NCBI RefSeq assembly: GCF_902506065.1
Contig: NZ_LR732912.1
Span: 62,001-126,000 of the forward strand
Length of the DNA stretch: 64,000 nt
Direction: 5' to 3'
From: Arthrobacter sp. 9V
Lineage (GTDB): Bacteria > Actinomycetota > Actinomycetes > Actinomycetales > Micrococcaceae
The notes under the pieces are model-generated. The model searched no databases. It had not been told where the DNA came from and saw only the letters and a list, made by a program, of their open reading frames with translations. Of the stretch, positions 61,393-64,000 are shown one piece after another. Numbering within the stretch: the first letter of the stretch is position 1; each line of letters starts with the position of its first letter. The position numbers and the translations under genes are program-made.

Positions 61393-61421
61393 GGTCCAGC
61401 GTCTTCTTAGGATCCAGCGTC
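61386..61421 (+). repeat. Stop-spanning tandem duplication at HPt-like gene 3' end
   Basis: Two 18-base units, TTTTTAGGGTCCAGCGTC (61386-61403) and TTCTTAGGATCCAGCGTC (61404-61421). The first contains the stop TAG (61390-61392); the second repeats TAG in the same frame. Confidence 0.8.
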
Positions 61422-61440
61422 CCAGGACCGGCCCGCTTTT

Positions 61441-61480
61441 AAGTCCGGAGTTCGGTGCTCAAGTCCGGAGTTCAGCGCTC
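61441..61480 (-). repeat. Stop-spanning tandem duplication at AAHS transporter 3' end
   Basis: Two 20-base units, AAGTCCGGAGTTCGGTGCTC (61441-61460) and AAGTCCGGAGTTCAGCGCTC (61461-61480). The second contains the transporter stop (TCA on plus, 61472-61474). Confidence 0.8.
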
Positions 61481-62770
61481 AACCGGGACGCCGACGTCGG
61501 CCGTCTTAACCTCAGACGGCACAAGGAACAGCGCGGCGACGGCCAACAGTCCGGCGGCGACGAACACATAGAAGCCGGCGGGGTACGCGATGTTCGCGGC
61601 AACCAAAGTTCCCGTCACCGCGGGCCCGACGATCGCGCCGAGCCTGCCCACTCCTGCTGCAAAGCCCAGTGCGGTTCCGCGCAGGCGTGGCGGGAACAGT
61701 TGGCTGACCCAGGCGTAGACCAACACTTGTGAGCTGAAAACGAAGACTCCGGTGACGAACACGGCTGCGTTGAGCAGGAACTCATTCTGGATTTTGACGC
61801 TCAGAATGGCCAGAAAGACGGCGGACAATCCGAACCACATCAGCACGATCTTCTTGGTCCCGTGCTTGTCGGCCAGCACCCCGGCAAGGAAAAGACCCGC
61901 TACAGCGCCGAGGTTCAGGACCAGCAGCAGCGTAAGTCCGGTGCTTACCGGGTATCCGGCAGCGGCCATCAGTTGCGGCAGCCACGTGTTCAGGCCGTAC
62001 ACCAGCAGCAACCCCATGAACGAGGCAATACCAATGCCCACGGCGACCATGGGGTACGGCTTCTGCAAGAGGTCGCGGAAGCCTGTCTTTTGTTTGGCGC
62101 TGGTTGAATGCTCGACGGCGGTTGTTGCGTTCGCGTGTTCGCTCGCCTTTTGCTTGGTGACATCTTCCGAGCCAACCCTTGCGGAGGCTGCTGCCGGGAG
62201 CGATTCGGGCAGCTTGGCCCAGAGGAAGGGCAGGAGTGCCAGACCGGCAAGGCCGCCAATGATGAACATGAGTCGCCAGTTTGGGACGATGAAAATTGCC
62301 AGGAGTGCCGTTGCTACAGCGCCAACGTGGTAGCCGGTCATGGTCCGGGTGGTGGACTTGCCGGCGGATCCGGCGGGGGCGTAATCGTTGATGTAGGCCA
62401 AAGCTGCCGGAAGGCAGGCGCCCAAGCCGAGCCCGGCCAACATGCGGAGCAGGGAGAAGACTGCGACGTTCGGGGCGAAGGCAACTCCGATAGTGAACAG
62501 CGAGAAGCTCGCCACGCAGGCCATCAGGAGTCTGCGGCGTCCGAACTTGTCTGAGAGCGGCGCGATGAACAGGGCGCCGAGGCCCACGCCTACCAAGGAA
62601 ATGGTGGCGGCGAAGGTGGCCCCGAAAGCGTCAAAGCCCAACTCACCGGTCTTGATGAGTGTTGGGATGACGGTGCCCAGAACCACGAGGTCGAATCCGT
62701 CCAGCACCATAGCCAACCAGCAAAGCCAAACTGGCCATTGGGAGCGGCGGGCAGATGACATCGTTGGCAT
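61472..62770 (-). CDS. MFS aromatic-acid transporter (AAHS, PcaK-like)
   Basis: A 432-residue permease with twelve helices. 'WLAMVLDGFDLVVLGTVIPTLIKTGELGFDAFGATFAATISLVGVGLGALFIAPLSDKFGRRRLLMACV' contains the AAHS 'DGFDLVVLGTVIP' helix 1 motif and the 'PLSDKFGRRRLL' loop. The central loop (about 195-220) is long, polar and carries 'SEHANATTAVEHSTSAKQK'. Start at 62770 (GAGGA upstream). It is divergent from the PobR-like regulator with an operator between, so it is the probable 4-hydroxybenzoate or protocatechuate importer serving pobA. Confidence 0.88.
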   Translation of the reverse strand: MPTMSSARRSQWPVWLCWLAMVLDGFDLVVLGTVIPTLIKTGELGFDAFGATFAATISLVGVGLGALFIAPLSDKFGRRRLLMACVASFSLFTIGVAFAPNVAVFSLLRMLAGLGLGACLPAALAYINDYAPAGSAGKSTTRTMTGYHVGAVATALLAIFIVPNWRLMFIIGGLAGLALLPFLWAKLPESLPAAASARVGSEDVTKQKASEHANATTAVEHSTSAKQKTGFRDLLQKPYPMVAVGIGIASFMGLLLVYGLNTWLPQLMAAAGYPVSTGLTLLLVLNLGAVAGLFLAGVLADKHGTKKIVLMWFGLSAVFLAILSVKIQNEFLLNAAVFVTGVFVFSSQVLVYAWVSQLFPPRLRGTALGFAAGVGRLGAIVGPAVTGTLVAANIAYPAGFYVFVAAGLLAVAALFLVPSEVKTADVGVPVER

Positions 62771-62867
62771 AGCGTCCTCGGTACTTCTCTGTAGTCGAGC
62801 CCGAACACGGAACGTTCGGTCGGTTATGAGAGTTGTATCACCGCTTCGTGTTGCCTGGCACACGTTC

Positions 62868-62882
62868 TACCATTGAATGGAA
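62868..62882. promoter_or_regulatory. IclR operator, TACCATTGAATGGAA
   Basis: Near-palindrome CCATTGAATGG (62870-62880) with partial outer pairs, between the divergent transporter (62770) and regulator (62942). It matches the pobA-upstream site TTCCGTTGAACGGAA (consensus CCRTTGAAYGG). Confidence 0.75.
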
Positions 62883-62941
62883 GATCATCGGCGGTGACTA
62901 GGCGCCTACCGCGCGGCGACCAGATAGCAAGGGAGCACACC

Positions 62942-63682
62942 ATGGCCAACTCGGCATCAGGTGATTCTGTGGTGGACCGTGTTGTGCGGGTCATTGAGGC
63001 CTTTCCGGAAGGAGTGACCTCGCTGCAGTTGACTGAGCTCGCTGATCGCTCCGGAATTCCGTTGTCATCGGCCCATCGCCTGGTCCGCCAGCTCTCCGAG
63101 CATGGCCTCCTGGATCTTGGCGTGGGCGGTACTGTCCGCTTGGGACTGCGCTTATGGGAACTCGTCAACCGGAATTCGCCCACCCTGGCACTTCGGCAGG
63201 CGGCCATGCCTTTCATGGAGGACATACAGCAGGTCCTCAACCAGAATGTGAACCTGGCTGTGCTTGACGGATGGGAAGCGCTCTTCGTGGAGCGGCTTTC
63301 CCGGCGCGGATCAGTGGCTAACCGTGCGCGGATCGCCGGGCGGATGCCCGTCCACATTTCCTCGGCAGGACTGGCATTGATGTCACACCAGTCGCGTGAG
63401 CTGCAGGCTGAGTACCTTGAGCAATTCGAAGATCCGACCGGAAAGGTGAGTGCCGGCGTCGTGCGTCACCTTCTGACCGAAGCGGCCCAGCAAGGGTACG
63501 TTCAACTGGCTGGAGTGGTGGATCCGGACACATGGGGGATTGCCGTGCCGGTGATGAACAGCAAGCGGCGCACAGTGGCGGCGCTCGGAGTGGTTGTGCC
63601 ACTGGCTGAGATGCGGTTGCAAGCGCTGGTGCCTGCGCTGCAAACAGCAGCCCGGGGGATCGGACGCCAACTCGGCGACTAG
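62942..63682 (+). CDS. IclR-family regulator (PobR-like)
   Basis: A 246-residue IclR protein. The N-terminal winged helix is 'VVDRVVRVIEAFPEGVTSLQLTELADRSGIPLSSAHRLVRQLSEHGLLD' (about 10-58), followed by the effector domain with 'RIAGRMPVHISSAGLALMSHQSRELQAEYLEQFED' and 'GWGIAVPV' (as 'DTWGIAVPVMNSKRRTVAALGVVVP'). ATG 62942 has AAGGGAG eight bases upstream. Located between a PcaK-like transporter and pobA, with matching palindromes in both promoters, it most likely controls both in response to 4-hydroxybenzoate. Confidence 0.88.
   Translation: MANSASGDSVVDRVVRVIEAFPEGVTSLQLTELADRSGIPLSSAHRLVRQLSEHGLLDLGVGGTVRLGLRLWELVNRNSPTLALRQAAMPFMEDIQQVLNQNVNLAVLDGWEALFVERLSRRGSVANRARIAGRMPVHISSAGLALMSHQSRELQAEYLEQFEDPTGKVSAGVVRHLLTEAAQQGYVQLAGVVDPDTWGIAVPVMNSKRRTVAALGVVVPLAEMRLQALVPALQTAARGIGRQLGD

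Positions 63683-64000
<318 letters not shown>

Overview
The window is high-GC actinobacterial chromosome, most like Arthrobacter/Paenarthrobacter (Micrococcaceae). The evidence is strong NNC/NNG codon bias, GTG and TTG starts with AGGAG-type ribosome sites, a PntAA/PntAB/PntB transhydrogenase split, a tandem glycine riboswitch ahead of gcvP, and catabolic operons run by IclR, PaaX, PucR and MarR regulators. There are no rRNA or tRNA genes, CRISPR arrays, insertion sequences or prophage. Genes are densely packed on both strands.

Layout. 0.1-10 kb: an aromatic-acid catabolic island (IclR regulator, RidA, FAH hydrolase, small cupin, TesB thioesterase, benzoate/2-aminobenzoate-type CoA ligase, a flavin monooxygenase fused to an Old-Yellow-Enzyme reductase, MFS importer, hotdog thioesterase). 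10-16 kb: a PaaX regulator, small redox and stress proteins, and three copies of one palindrome (ATAGTAAG-N4-CTTACTAT type) in promoters. 16-21.5 kb: pntAA-pntAB-pntB, small hypotheticals, an ACT-domain membrane protein and mscL. 21.6-28.7 kb: a ureohydrolase (agmatinase-type)/NCS1 permease/aldehyde dehydrogenase/lactone-oxidase operon opposite a PucR-type regulator. 28.7-37.8 kb: glycine riboswitch, gcvP-gcvT-gcvH-glyA, sdaA and lipA, a glycine-to-serine-to-pyruvate module with its lipoate synthase. 38.3-41.6 kb: four secreted proteins, at least two with AYAYW (SipW-type) signal peptides. 41.7-45.6 kb: FUSC-type transporter, MarR regulator, a small Cys-containing protein coupled to a Ser/Thr kinase, and small membrane/SHOCT proteins. 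45.7-59.8 kb: pepA, exporters, an SLC13 permease, a MalT-like LuxR regulator, DedA, cardiolipin synthase, an AI-2E-family transporter and a ZIP transporter. 59.9-61.4 kb: a remnant of a SipW-exported (TasA-like) protein, a SipW-type signal peptidase, and an HPt-like protein without its histidine. 61.5-64 kb: AAHS transporter, IclR (PobR-like) regulator and the start of pobA, with matching operators.

The most interesting signals are at DNA level. (1) Eight genes have short tandem duplications (15-32 bp period) that span or abut the stop codon. (2) A 17-bp palindrome, TCACCY-N5-RGGTGA, sits at three promoters around the LuxR gene (SLC13 permease, luxR/dedA, and the PLDc_N/AI-2E/cls operon) and defines a likely envelope regulon. 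(3) The TAGTAAG palindrome defines a second small regulon. (4) A SipW-type peptidase has lost its adjacent substrate gene, while intact probable substrates lie 20 kb away. All functional calls are from reading the sequence; no database search was run.
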